64,000 nucleotides of DNA, taken from Oscillospiraceae bacterium. Its GTDB lineage: Bacteria; Bacillota; Clostridia; Oscillospirales; SIG627. The first letter of the stretch is position 1, and each line of letters opens with the position of its first letter. The position numbers and the translations under genes are program-made. Under the pieces are notes generated by a model. It was not told where the DNA came from, did not search any database, and saw only the letters and a program-made list of their open reading frames with translations. Below are positions 10,367 through 20,629 of this stretch, in pieces. The DNA is taken from positions 1 through 64,000 of the forward strand of contig SVQQ01000005.1 of NCBI GenBank assembly GCA_015065265.1. Reading direction: 5' to 3'.

Positions 10367-12409
10367 ATGTCAAAACAATCAACCTACAATGACCAGAGTA
10401 TTTCACTGTTAAAAGGTGCAGACAGAGTAAGAAAAAAACCGGCGGTAATTTTCGGTTCCGACGGTCTTGAAGGATGCGAACATTCCTTCTTTGAAATTCT
10501 GTCAAACTCTATTGATGAAGCCCGTGAAGGCTACGGAAACGAAATCAATATCAAGGTTACACGCGATAAAGTAATCACCGTTGAAGATTTCGGAAGAGGT
10601 GTACCTCTTGACTGGAACGAAAAAGAACAAAAATACAACTGGGAACTTGTATATTGCGAACTTTACGCAGGTGGTAAATATAATAACGACAGTGATAATT
10701 CGTCATACGAGTACTCACTTGGTACAAACGGACTTGGCGCATGTGCTACACAGTACAGTTCCGAGTTTATGGACGTTACCGCATATACAGGTGGAACTAA
10801 ATATTCCATTTCCTTCAAGAAAGGTGAAGCCGTAACCGACCTTATCCGTGAAGAGTGCAGCAAACGTAAAAGCGGTACCGTTGTCACTTGGAAACCGGAC
10901 CTTGACGTATTTACGGATATTAATATGCCCCTAGAGTTCTTTTGCGAAACTCTGAAAAAACAAGCGATAGTAAATTCGGGATTAACCTTGAACCTTGAAT
11001 TTGAAGACGATAATTTTGACAAGCATACATTTTCATACCTCTATAAAAACGGAGTTTTAGACTACGTAAATGAAATTGCGGGAATAGATGAAGAAGGGGA
11101 AGACCTTCCCCTTGACCCTGATAGCGAAGAAGAAAACACACGTGGTAAAACTCTCACTCTCCCTGTTGTTTGGACAGCCGAACGTATGGGCAGAGACAGA
11201 GCGGATATGAACGACTATAAGTTGAAAATCCAAGCGGTAATGTGTTTTAGCACAAAAGCAACGAAGATTGAGTATTACCATAACTCAAGTTTCCTTGAAC
11301 ACGGCGGTTCACCTGAAAAAGCAACGAAGAGCGCTTTTGTAAAAGCCATAGACGTATACTTAAAAAACAATAACAAATACGCTAAAAACGAGCAGAAAAT
11401 AGGATTTCAGGATATAGAGGACTGCCTGATTTTCGTAGTAAACTCATTTTCAACTCAGACATCCTACGCTAACCAGACAAAGAAAGCCATTACAAACGTG
11501 TTTATTGCAGAAGCGATGACCGATTTTTTTGTACAGCAACTTGAAGCATACTTTGCAGAAAACCCCGCAGATGCAGAGAGAATTGCGGCCCAGATTCTCA
11601 TAAATAAACGCAGTAGAGAAAGCGCAGAAAAGGAAAGGCTAAACATTAAGAAAAAACTTTCAGGCTCTATTGACATTTCCAACAGAGTTGAAAAGTTCGT
11701 TAATTGCAGAAGCAAAGATATTGCAAAACGTGAACTCTATATAGTTGAGGGTGATTCAGCTCTTGCATCCGTTAAGACAGGCAGAGACGCAGAATTCCAG
11801 GCGGTTATTCCCGTAAGAGGTAAAACGCTCAACTGCCTTAAAGCAGGATACGATAAAATATTCAAAAGTGATATCATAGTAGACCTGCTTAAAGTGATAG
11901 GCTGTGGAGTAGAAATAAAAACAAGAGCAAATAAGCAGTTAGTTGATTTCGATATAAATGCTCTTAAATGGAATAAGATTGTTATCTGTACCGATGCCGA
12001 TGAAGACGGTTTCCAGATAAGAACGCTTATTCTTACAATGATTTACCGACTTTTGCCTACCCTTATAAAACTCGGCAAAATATATATCGCAGAATCACCT
12101 TTGTATGAAATAAAGTGCAAAGACGAAATCTTCTTCGCCTACGACGAAAAAGAAAAAGCCGAAATACTTGACAAATTACAAGGCAAAAAATTCACTATTC
12201 AACGTTCAAAAGGACTTGGTGAAAACGAGCCTGAAATGATGTGGAAAACCACAATGAACCCTGCCACAAGAAGACTTATAAAGATAATGCCCGAGGACGA
12301 AGAAAAAACCTACGAAATGTTTAACGTACTTCTCGGTGACGACCTTCAAGGACGTAAAAGATTTATTTCCGAAAACGGCTACAAATACGTAGATATAGCA
12401 GATGTGTGA
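10367..12409 (+). CDS. Divergent type IIA topoisomerase ATPase/toprim subunit (GyrB/ParE-like paralog)
   Basis: GHKL: EILSNSIDEA, EDFGRGVPL; toprim: VEGDSALA, PVRGKTLN, CTDADEDGFQIRTL, SKGLGENE; clearly divergent from canonical GyrB. Confidence 0.88.
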   Translation: MSKQSTYNDQSISLLKGADRVRKKPAVIFGSDGLEGCEHSFFEILSNSIDEAREGYGNEINIKVTRDKVITVEDFGRGVPLDWNEKEQKYNWELVYCELYAGGKYNNDSDNSSYEYSLGTNGLGACATQYSSEFMDVTAYTGGTKYSISFKKGEAVTDLIREECSKRKSGTVVTWKPDLDVFTDINMPLEFFCETLKKQAIVNSGLTLNLEFEDDNFDKHTFSYLYKNGVLDYVNEIAGIDEEGEDLPLDPDSEEENTRGKTLTLPVVWTAERMGRDRADMNDYKLKIQAVMCFSTKATKIEYYHNSSFLEHGGSPEKATKSAFVKAIDVYLKNNNKYAKNEQKIGFQDIEDCLIFVVNSFSTQTSYANQTKKAITNVFIAEAMTDFFVQQLEAYFAENPADAERIAAQILINKRSRESAEKERLNIKKKLSGSIDISNRVEKFVNCRSKDIAKRELYIVEGDSALASVKTGRDAEFQAVIPVRGKTLNCLKAGYDKIFKSDIIVDLLKVIGCGVEIKTRANKQLVDFDINALKWNKIVICTDADEDGFQIRTLILTMIYRLLPTLIKLGKIYIAESPLYEIKCKDEIFFAYDEKEKAEILDKLQGKKFTIQRSKGLGENEPEMMWKTTMNPATRRLIKIMPEDEEKTYEMFNVLLGDDLQGRKRFISENGYKYVDIADV

Positions 12410-12417
12410 GGATTAAA

Positions 12418-14643
12418 ATGGCAAGAAAGAAGAAAGAAACAGTTACAGAAACAATAATACCTGCAGAGGTTAAAGAGCAGTTTATAGCAGAAACTCTTGA
12501 AACTAACTATATGCCTTACGCTATGAGTGTCATTATTTCAAGAGCCATCCCTGAAATTGACGGCTTTAAACCTGCTCACAGAAAACTTCTTTATACCATG
12601 TATAAAATGGGACTTTTGTCCTCTTCCGCAGACAGAACAAAGTCCGCAAACGTAGTTGGTGCCACCATGAAACTTAACCCTCATGGCGATATGGCAATTT
12701 ACGAAACTCTCGTCAGACTCACCAGAGGCAACGAAGCACTTCTTCATCCTCTTGTTGACTCTAAGGGAAGTTTTGGAAAACAGTATTCCAGAATGGCTTT
12801 CGCCGCATCACGTTATACTGAAGTTAAACTTGAATCATTCTGCTCGGAACTCTTTTCTGGAATTGACAAAGATGCAGTAGATTTTGTTGATAACTACGAC
12901 AGTACAATGAAAGAACCGAAACTTTTGCCCGTATCTTTCCCCAATGTACTCGTTACCCCAAATATGGGTATCGCGGTAGGTATGGCAAGTTCTATTTGCT
13001 CATTTAATTTAGCGGAAATATGCGATACAACAATCGGCTTGATAAGAGACGAAGACTTTGATATTACTACAACGCTTCTGGGCCCCGACTTTTCTACAGG
13101 CGGAAGCATTGTGTATAATAAAGAGCAAATGGACTCTATTTACAATACAGGCAGAGGCTCTGTTAAAGTAAGGTCAAAATACAGATTTGATAAATCAAAC
13201 AACTGTATCGAAGTATATGAAATTCCCTATACCACAGATGCAGAAACAATTATCGACAAACTTGCTGAACTTGTAAAAAGCGGAAAAGTAAAAGAAATTT
13301 CAGACGTTCGTGACGAAATTGACTTAAAGGGACTAAAAATTGCAATTGACGTTAAAAAGGGAACAGACCCCGACAAACTTATGTCAAAACTTTTTAAACT
13401 CACATCCCTTGAAGACGATTTTTCTTGCAACTTTAACGTATTGATTTCAGGCACACCCATGCTCCTTGGTGTTAAGGATATTATTCTTGAATGGCACGCT
13501 TACAGATGCGAGTGCTTAAAACGTGAAATTTACCACGATTTACAGCAGAAAAATTCGCTTTTACACTTACTTCAAGGCCTTGAAAAAATTCTTCTTGATA
13601 TCGACCGCGCAATCGCAATTATCAGAAATACCGAAAACGATGCAGACGTTATCCCTAACCTCTGCGACGGGTTCGATATCGACGAACTTCAGGCAGAATA
13701 CGTTGCAGAAATTAAACTGCGTAACCTTAACAAAGAGCATATACTTAAAAAGACAGCTCAGATAAAGAATCTCAAAGAAGAAATTGAAGAACTTGAATCT
13801 ATCTTGAAGAGTTCAAGTAAACTCAACAGACTCATTATCAAACAACTTACACAGATTAAAGAGAAATACGGAAAACCCCGCAAGACCGACATTCTCTATT
13901 CCGACGTTGTAATTTATAACCCCGCCGAAGAGCCCGAAGAGGAATTTAAGGCACACGCAGTATTTACTCAGGAAGGATACTTTAAGCGTATTTCATTACA
14001 GTCAATGCGCGGAAGTGACGTTCAAAAACTTAAAGACGGAGACAAAATTCTGTTCTCCTCTGAAATATCAAGCAAAAACGAACTTATTTTCTTCACAGAT
14101 AAAGCGCAGGCATATAAGACAAAACTGTCTAACTTTGAGTCCGTAAAAGCATCGGCACTCGGTGAATACGTGCCCGTTAAACTGGGCTTCGATAATGATG
14201 AAAAGGTGATTTTCTTCGCTCCTGTTGACGACTTCAATAAGCGGCTGTTTATCGCTTTTGAAAACGGTAAATGTGTAATAATACCCCTGTCAGGTTTTGA
14301 AACAAAAAATAACCGTAAAAAACTCACAGGTGCCTTTTGTCCGACACAAAGCGTTGCCTTTATGATGGTGCTTGATAAGGGTGAAGAAAAGGAAGTGTTC
14401 TTGAAGACTCACCTCGGAAAAGCCCTTGTTATAAACACAGCCCTTGTTCCTTTGAAGTCTACAAAAACTTCCCAAGGAGTACAGGTAATATCTCTTAAAC
14501 CTACCGATAAGGTCGAATTTGTTTGTCCTGTAGAAACAATGCCTAAAAAACCGCTTCCTAAATACAGAAAAACTAAAATCCCATCTGCAGGAATGGTTTA
14601 TAACGAAATTGACATTGATGAAAATCAGACAACCCTTATTTAA
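12418..14643 (+). CDS. Divergent type IIA topoisomerase cleavage subunit (GyrA/ParC-like paralog)
   Basis: YAMSVIISRAIPEIDGFKPAHRKLLYTMY; NPHGDMAIYETLVRL; AASRYTEVKL with catalytic Tyr context; start chosen at ATG 12418 (track start is GTG 12406). Confidence 0.88.
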   Translation: MARKKKETVTETIIPAEVKEQFIAETLETNYMPYAMSVIISRAIPEIDGFKPAHRKLLYTMYKMGLLSSSADRTKSANVVGATMKLNPHGDMAIYETLVRLTRGNEALLHPLVDSKGSFGKQYSRMAFAASRYTEVKLESFCSELFSGIDKDAVDFVDNYDSTMKEPKLLPVSFPNVLVTPNMGIAVGMASSICSFNLAEICDTTIGLIRDEDFDITTTLLGPDFSTGGSIVYNKEQMDSIYNTGRGSVKVRSKYRFDKSNNCIEVYEIPYTTDAETIIDKLAELVKSGKVKEISDVRDEIDLKGLKIAIDVKKGTDPDKLMSKLFKLTSLEDDFSCNFNVLISGTPMLLGVKDIILEWHAYRCECLKREIYHDLQQKNSLLHLLQGLEKILLDIDRAIAIIRNTENDADVIPNLCDGFDIDELQAEYVAEIKLRNLNKEHILKKTAQIKNLKEEIEELESILKSSSKLNRLIIKQLTQIKEKYGKPRKTDILYSDVVIYNPAEEPEEEFKAHAVFTQEGYFKRISLQSMRGSDVQKLKDGDKILFSSEISSKNELIFFTDKAQAYKTKLSNFESVKASALGEYVPVKLGFDNDEKVIFFAPVDDFNKRLFIAFENGKCVIIPLSGFETKNNRKKLTGAFCPTQSVAFMMVLDKGEEKEVFLKTHLGKALVINTALVPLKSTKTSQGVQVISLKPTDKVEFVCPVETMPKKPLPKYRKTKIPSAGMVYNEIDIDENQTTLI

Positions 14644-14657
14644 TTGATACAATTCTA

Positions 14658-14686
14658 TTTACAATGCAAAATATTTATGGTATAAT
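14658..14686 (+). promoter_or_regulatory. Sigma-A-like promoter upstream of gdpP
   Basis: TTTACA-17 nt-TATAAT. Confidence 0.55.
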
Positions 14687-14729
14687 TATAAAATAATCTA
14701 TATTTGAAAAAATTAAAGGACATGAATAT

Positions 14730-16751
14730 ATGAAAAATCCTTTGCTTTCAAAACTGAATAAGTATCGAAATGAAATAATAGCAATAGTTCTTATGGTATT
14801 ATTTTTCACTGTGTGCGCTGTGAAAATTGATATCAGAGCACTTTATATCGGAATAGTATTTGTACTCATTTACGTTTGCCTTTTAGTTGCATTCTATTTT
14901 GCTACAAGAGACAAAAGGGCAGAGAAGAGTAAAAAAGATAAAATTTTAAGTAACGTAACCGTTGAGTTTCTTATGAATCTCGACACCCCCGTTGCTATTC
15001 TTGACGACGACGGAGTAATACTGTGGTACAATCAGAAGTTTTCCGAAGACAAAGACAGTAAAGCCCTTTACGGAACAAATATCAACGATTTGCTTGAAAA
15101 TAAATTAAATCTTAATCGTTTGAAGGAAAGTCTGTCAGATAACCTGAATTTTGACGAGGGTTTGTTCGCATCTCTTTCGGGAGTAAAATACAGAGTGTTT
15201 TCCTACAAGCATTCTGCCTCCTTTGGCGGCGAGAACTTCTATATAACCGTTTGGCACGATATGACAAAGATTCAAGAACTTGAAGAAAAACTTGAAATGA
15301 AAAATCCTGTAGTTTCGTATATCTACATCGATAACTTCTATGATGCCGGCGGTTCAATGCTCAATAATTACCGCACCGTTACCGCAAAGGTTTCATCACT
15401 GCTCTATGAGTGGATTAGCTCCTTTAACGGTATTATCCGAGAGTTTGAGAGGGATAAGTATATAGCGGTTTTCGACAAGCAGTATCTTGGTGAAATCACC
15501 GATAAAAAATTTGATATTCTCGATAAAGTAAGGGAAGTTTGCGAACAAGAAACAGACACACTTGCCACACTCTCTATCGGCGTTGCGTGTCTTGCAGACG
15601 CTACTTTTGAAGAGAAAAATAAAATTGCTCACCAAGCCATTGACCTTGCTATGCAGCGTGGTGGTGACCAGGCGGTAATTAAGTTTGATGAGTCAACCGA
15701 ATTTTACGGAGGTAGATTCAAGACAGTTCAAAAGAGAACGAAAATACGTTCAAGAATTATTGCCCAAGACCTTATACGACTTATCGCTAACAGTTCCAAC
15801 GTATTGATTATGGGACATAAATTTGCCGACCACGACTCTATTGGTTCATGTGTGGGTATTGCAAGTTTAGCTCTTGAATATAACCCCAAAGTAAACGTAG
15901 TTATCAACAAGAACGATAACAACGTGATAAAACTTATCAAAAAGGTCGAAAGCCTTGACAAATATAAAAACATATTTGTCGATGCCTTTGACGGACAGGA
16001 TTTAGTAAGCGAAAAAACTCTTCTTGTTATTTGTGACGTTAATAACTCTCAGATTTTTGAGTCAAAAGATATATATGAGAACGTAAAAGACGTAGTTGTT
16101 ATTGACCATCACAGGAAAACGGGCGAATTTGTAATCGAACCTCTTATCACATATATTGAACCTTCCGCATCATCTGCAAGTGAACTTGTCTCTGAAATAC
16201 TCGAACAGGTTACACCTCCGGGTTCACTTTTGAAAGAGGAAGCAGAAATGCTATTTGCAGGTATGGTTCTGGACACAAAACAGTTTTCCAAAAATACAGG
16301 TGTTCGTACCTTCTCTGCAGCCCTTTACCTTCGTTCAGAGGGAGCAAGTCCTTCTGAAACAAACGCACTTTTCAAATCCAGTTTTGACGACTTCTCCCGT
16401 GAAGCGAAGTTTATGAACAACGTGGTAATTTACAGAGACATTATCGCAATTTCCATGCTTGACACAGAAGGAACTGTAGAAGATAAAATATCCGCATCAA
16501 AGGTTGCCGACAAACTCCTTGAAGTTGACGGAGTTCTCGCATCGTTTGTACTGTGCAATATAAAAGATGCGGTGCATATTTCCGCAAGGTCTATCGGTAC
16601 TGTAAACGTGCAGTTAGTTCTTGAAAAACTTAACGGAGGCGGACATTTCGACTCCGCAGGAGCACAAGTATCCGACTCAACTATGACCGCAGTTTTACAA
16701 GATTTGAAAGACTCTATTGACGAATATTTAAACACCGAAAAGAAAGGCTAA
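14730..16751 (+). CDS. gdpP: DHH-family cyclic-di-AMP phosphodiesterase (GdpP-like)
   Basis: 2 TM, PAS-like, degenerate GGDEF (GGDQAVIKF), GHKFADHDSIG and VVIDHHR, DHHA1 GGGHFDSAGAQ. Confidence 0.92.
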   Translation: MKNPLLSKLNKYRNEIIAIVLMVLFFTVCAVKIDIRALYIGIVFVLIYVCLLVAFYFATRDKRAEKSKKDKILSNVTVEFLMNLDTPVAILDDDGVILWYNQKFSEDKDSKALYGTNINDLLENKLNLNRLKESLSDNLNFDEGLFASLSGVKYRVFSYKHSASFGGENFYITVWHDMTKIQELEEKLEMKNPVVSYIYIDNFYDAGGSMLNNYRTVTAKVSSLLYEWISSFNGIIREFERDKYIAVFDKQYLGEITDKKFDILDKVREVCEQETDTLATLSIGVACLADATFEEKNKIAHQAIDLAMQRGGDQAVIKFDESTEFYGGRFKTVQKRTKIRSRIIAQDLIRLIANSSNVLIMGHKFADHDSIGSCVGIASLALEYNPKVNVVINKNDNNVIKLIKKVESLDKYKNIFVDAFDGQDLVSEKTLLVICDVNNSQIFESKDIYENVKDVVVIDHHRKTGEFVIEPLITYIEPSASSASELVSEILEQVTPPGSLLKEEAEMLFAGMVLDTKQFSKNTGVRTFSAALYLRSEGASPSETNALFKSSFDDFSREAKFMNNVVIYRDIIAISMLDTEGTVEDKISASKVADKLLEVDGVLASFVLCNIKDAVHISARSIGTVNVQLVLEKLNGGGHFDSAGAQVSDSTMTAVLQDLKDSIDEYLNTEKKG

Positions 16752-16757
16752 AATACT

Positions 16758-17207
16758 ATGAAAGTAATTCTTACTCAGGATGTAAAATCACAGGGAAAGA
16801 AAGGACAGCTAATAGACGTTTCCGACGGATATGCAAAGAACTTTCTTCTTCCTAAAGGACTTGCAATAATTGCAGGTGCCAAAGAAATGAACGAACTTAA
16901 AAACCGCGAAAGTGCAAAACAGTTTAAGATAGAAACAGAACGTAACGAAGCAAAAGAACTTGCAAAAAAACTTGAAGGCGTTGTAGTAAAGATTTCTGCC
17001 ACCGCAGGTGCGGAAGGTAAACTTTACGGTTCGGTCACTTCAATGGAAATTGCCGACGTTTTGAAGAAAGAACGTTCAATCGAAATTGATAAAAGAAAAA
17101 TCGTTATGGGTGACCCCATTAAAGCATTTGGCAGTTACACCTTCGACGTTAAACTTTACCCCGAAGTTACAGGAAAACTTAACGTTATCGTAACGGAAAA
17201 GAAGTAA
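16758..17207 (+). CDS. rplI: 50S ribosomal protein L9
   Basis: [36 protein letters not shown]. Confidence 0.97.
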   Translation: MKVILTQDVKSQGKKGQLIDVSDGYAKNFLLPKGLAIIAGAKEMNELKNRESAKQFKIETERNEAKELAKKLEGVVVKISATAGAEGKLYGSVTSMEIADVLKKERSIEIDKRKIVMGDPIKAFGSYTFDVKLYPEVTGKLNVIVTEKK

Positions 17208-17223
17208 AAATCAGGAGAAATTT

Positions 17224-18600
17224 ATGAGCGTTGCCGAAAAAAGCAGAACTGACGTTCAGTCAACATTTATGAGACAGTTTCCTTACTCACTTGAGGCTGA
17301 ACAAGCAGTAATAGGATCTATTATACTTGATGCAGAACGCATTTCCCAGGTAACCGAAATAATAAAGGCAGAAGACTTTTACGTCGATAAGCACAGAGAG
17401 ATTTACACTATCCTTCAAAGTATGTATCTTGAAAGCAGAAGTATCGACCTTATCACTCTGCTCAACAACCTTGTTACATCGGGTTCCTATAACGAAGACA
17501 ATGCTAAGAATTACGTAAAACAACTTTGTGAAATGGTACCTGCGGTATCTAATATTGTTGACTATGCGAAAATTGTAAGAGACAAAGCGCTTCTTCGCCG
17601 TCTCATAACAGTATCCGAAGAAATAAGCGAGAGCGCTTATCAGGATACCGACGACGTTACAAGTCTTGTGGACTCTGCAGAGTCGAAAGTCTTTGCGTTA
17701 ACACAGGGAATGATAACAAGCGACTTTGCATCTATTCACGACGTAATTCTTGAATATTATAACGAGCTCGACCTTATTATGAACGACCCCGAAGCAGCTA
17801 ACGGAACCCCTACTTATTATCGTGATTTGGATAAACTTCTTGTCGGTATGGGCAAGGGCGACCTTGTACTTATCGGTGCCCGTCCGGGTATGGGTAAAAC
17901 CAGTTTTGCCCTGAATATTGCCTCTCAGGTCGCAATGCACCAAAAGAAGAGCGTTGCTATTTTCTCTCTTGAAATGTCAAGTACTCAGCTTGTTGGAAGA
18001 ATGCTCTCCAGCGAAGCACGTATCGATAGTTATAAACTGAGAAAAGGTAACATTTCTCCCGAAGAATTTCAGGCTCTTGCCAAGGCGGCTACCGCACTTT
18101 CAAAGACACAGATTTATATTGACGACTCTACCGACGTTACAGTTACAAGAATGAAGGCAAAACTTCGCAGGATTAAAAATCTCGGACTAATTGTCATCGA
18201 CTATCTTCAGCTTATGCAGTCCGACAGACACATTGATAACCGTGTGGTTGAAGTTGCCGATATATCAAGAAATCTTAAAATTCTTGCAAAAGAGTTTGGC
18301 GTACCTGTAATTACTTGTGCACAGTTGTCACGTGGTCCCGAGTCAAGACAAAGTAAGAAGCCTATGCTCTCTGACCTTAGAGACTCAGGTGCTATCGAAC
18401 AGGACGCAGATATCGTTCTTTTCCTTTACAGAGACGAATACTATAAAGATTCAGGTGACGAAAGTGCTGTAAAGAACGAGAATATTGCCGAAGTAATAGT
18501 TGCAAAGAACCGTCACGGTGCAGTCGGAACTGTTAAAATGGGTTGGGAAGGTCAATATACGAGATTTACCACGTTGGACAATACGTATGAGGAAAATTGA
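17224..18600 (+). CDS. dnaB: Replicative DNA helicase DnaB
   Basis: PYSLEAEQAVIGSIILD; LIGARPGMGKTSFALNIA; LGLIVIDYLQLM. Confidence 0.96.
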   Translation: MSVAEKSRTDVQSTFMRQFPYSLEAEQAVIGSIILDAERISQVTEIIKAEDFYVDKHREIYTILQSMYLESRSIDLITLLNNLVTSGSYNEDNAKNYVKQLCEMVPAVSNIVDYAKIVRDKALLRRLITVSEEISESAYQDTDDVTSLVDSAESKVFALTQGMITSDFASIHDVILEYYNELDLIMNDPEAANGTPTYYRDLDKLLVGMGKGDLVLIGARPGMGKTSFALNIASQVAMHQKKSVAIFSLEMSSTQLVGRMLSSEARIDSYKLRKGNISPEEFQALAKAATALSKTQIYIDDSTDVTVTRMKAKLRRIKNLGLIVIDYLQLMQSDRHIDNRVVEVADISRNLKILAKEFGVPVITCAQLSRGPESRQSKKPMLSDLRDSGAIEQDADIVLFLYRDEYYKDSGDESAVKNENIAEVIVAKNRHGAVGTVKMGWEGQYTRFTTLDNTYEEN

Positions 18601-19984
18601 TAAATTTGAGAATAAACTTCTTAAAACAATAAAGAAATATAATATGTTAAATGCAAAAGACAGAGTTCTTGTTGGGCTTTCGGGCGGTAAGGACTCTGTT
18701 GCCTTGCTTTATTCTCTTAGCAGAATTTCAGATATTTTAGACGTGGAGTTAGTCGCTTTCCACATGAATCATATGATTAGAGGAGAAGAGGCTATAAAAG
18801 ACGAGACCTTCTCGAAAAATTTTGCAAACAGTTTAAACGTCAAGTTTTTCTCCGTAAACATCGACGTGCTTAAAGAAGCAGAGACTTCCGATTTGGGTGT
18901 TGAGGCAGTTGCCAGAAACATCCGATATAGTCAGTTTGAAAAGATTGCCAAGGAGAATGGCTGTAATAAAATTGCCACAGCCCATACAGCGTCGGATAAT
19001 AGTGAAAATGTTTTAATGACTCTTACCCGTCACGGAAAGATAAATGGAATTCCACCTGTTCGTGACAGTATTATCAGACCTCTGATTTTACATTCAACAC
19101 AGGAAGTTTTAGATTATTGTGAAAGTCACAGTTTAGAGTACGTTACCGACAGTACAAATTCAGACGAGAATTATACTCGCAATTTTTTCAGAAACAAAGT
19201 AATTTCGGAAATTTCAAAAATAAATCCCTCTTTTGATGAATCCTGTATAAAAATTTCTGAAATTTCACGTTCTAATGATGCTCTCGTGCAGTTAGAGGTC
19301 AAAAGGTATCTTGAAGAGCACACAGAACCTTTTTCTACTGATGCACTGAAAACTATCGTTGACTCAGTATCTCACTATAACGTAATATACAACTTATTCT
19401 CTTTAAAACTTCGTGAATTCGATAGCGAACTTTCTTATTCACAGTTTGATACAGTTTTGAATATAATCAGACAGGGTAGCGTGGGGGATACAGTCACTCT
19501 TTCAAACGACGTTGTTATCAGGCGCACCTATGATGAAATTGAGATAACAAAATCAAATATTACCCCCGAAGATTTCTCTTTTGAAGTAAAAATAGGCGCA
19601 AACCCTATACCTCACAGCAATATAATCCTTTATTTAGAAAAGGAATCTGATTATTTTGAAAGATGCTCAAAAAATGAATTAAAATCTTCAAAAGTTAACA
19701 AATTAACAAAGAACATTTTAATAAAATATAATATAATAAACTCAACTCTTATTGCCAGGTCAAGATTAAACGGTGACTCATATGTCTGCCGAGGCATTTC
19801 GAGAAGTGTAAAAAAGTTTTTTGTAGATGAAAAAATTCCCTCATCTTTAAGGTCGAGAATACCCATTGTCTGCGACAACGACGGAATTGTTTGGGTTGCG
19901 GGTTTAGGTATTGCAGATAGATTTAGAGACGTCAAAGAAGATAAAGGGGAAACCTATTCTTTATCTATAGAATTTACAATTTAA
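18587..19984 (+). CDS. tilS: tRNA(Ile)-lysidine synthase
   Basis: VGLSGGKDSVALLYSL PP-loop; tilS-hpt-ftsH order; start re-placed to MRKIDKFENK, overlapping dnaB 3' end by 14 nt. Confidence 0.93.
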   Translation: MRKIDKFENKLLKTIKKYNMLNAKDRVLVGLSGGKDSVALLYSLSRISDILDVELVAFHMNHMIRGEEAIKDETFSKNFANSLNVKFFSVNIDVLKEAETSDLGVEAVARNIRYSQFEKIAKENGCNKIATAHTASDNSENVLMTLTRHGKINGIPPVRDSIIRPLILHSTQEVLDYCESHSLEYVTDSTNSDENYTRNFFRNKVISEISKINPSFDESCIKISEISRSNDALVQLEVKRYLEEHTEPFSTDALKTIVDSVSHYNVIYNLFSLKLREFDSELSYSQFDTVLNIIRQGSVGDTVTLSNDVVIRRTYDEIEITKSNITPEDFSFEVKIGANPIPHSNIILYLEKESDYFERCSKNELKSSKVNKLTKNILIKYNIINSTLIARSRLNGDSYVCRGISRSVKKFFVDEKIPSSLRSRIPIVCDNDGIVWVAGLGIADRFRDVKEDKGETYSLSIEFTI

Positions 19985-20008
19985 GGACGTTTGAAAGGTG
20001 AAAAAACA

Positions 20009-20605
20009 ATGGCAGAAGACAAAAGCATTTTAAAGAACAGTTTATTTTGTGATATTGATAAAGTTCTGTTTACAGAAAAACAACTCGACGACATTGTAGG
20101 TAACGTGGCTAAAGCCATAACCGAAGCATATGCCGAAAAGGTTTTAGTAAAGAAAGAAAAACTTGTAATTCTCGGCGTACTTAACGGTGCATTTCAATTT
20201 GTGTCAGACCTTGTTAAAAAGATTGATTTACCTATCGAGATTGAGTTTATGTTTGCCTCTTCCTACGGTAGCGGTACAAAGTCAACGGGCGAAGTTACAG
20301 TTAAAGTCGGAAAGAACCCCGAAGTTCTTGAAGACCCAGATACTAATATCATAATAGTTGAGGATATAGTTGACTCGGGAAACACACTGTCACAGCTTCT
20401 TTCCGTTATGCGTGAAAAAGGAAATAAGTCGGTAGCTTTGTGCGCATTGTTTGATAAACCCGAACGCAGAGAAACAGACGTCTACGTAGACTTTCTGGGC
20501 GCTCGCGTTCCCGATGAATTTATCGTTGGCTACGGTCTTGATTACAGTGAAAAATACAGAAATTTACCATACGTTGGAATTCTAAAAAGAGAAATATATG
20601 AATAA
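20009..20605 (+). CDS. hpt: Hypoxanthine phosphoribosyltransferase
   Basis: IIIVEDIVDSGNTLSQLL PRTase motif; start re-placed to MAEDKS. Confidence 0.94.
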   Translation: MAEDKSILKNSLFCDIDKVLFTEKQLDDIVGNVAKAITEAYAEKVLVKKEKLVILGVLNGAFQFVSDLVKKIDLPIEIEFMFASSYGSGTKSTGEVTVKVGKNPEVLEDPDTNIIIVEDIVDSGNTLSQLLSVMREKGNKSVALCALFDKPERRETDVYVDFLGARVPDEFIVGYGLDYSEKYRNLPYVGILKREIYE

Positions 20606-20629
20606 CTTTTGAAGGAGTGATGCTTTTTA

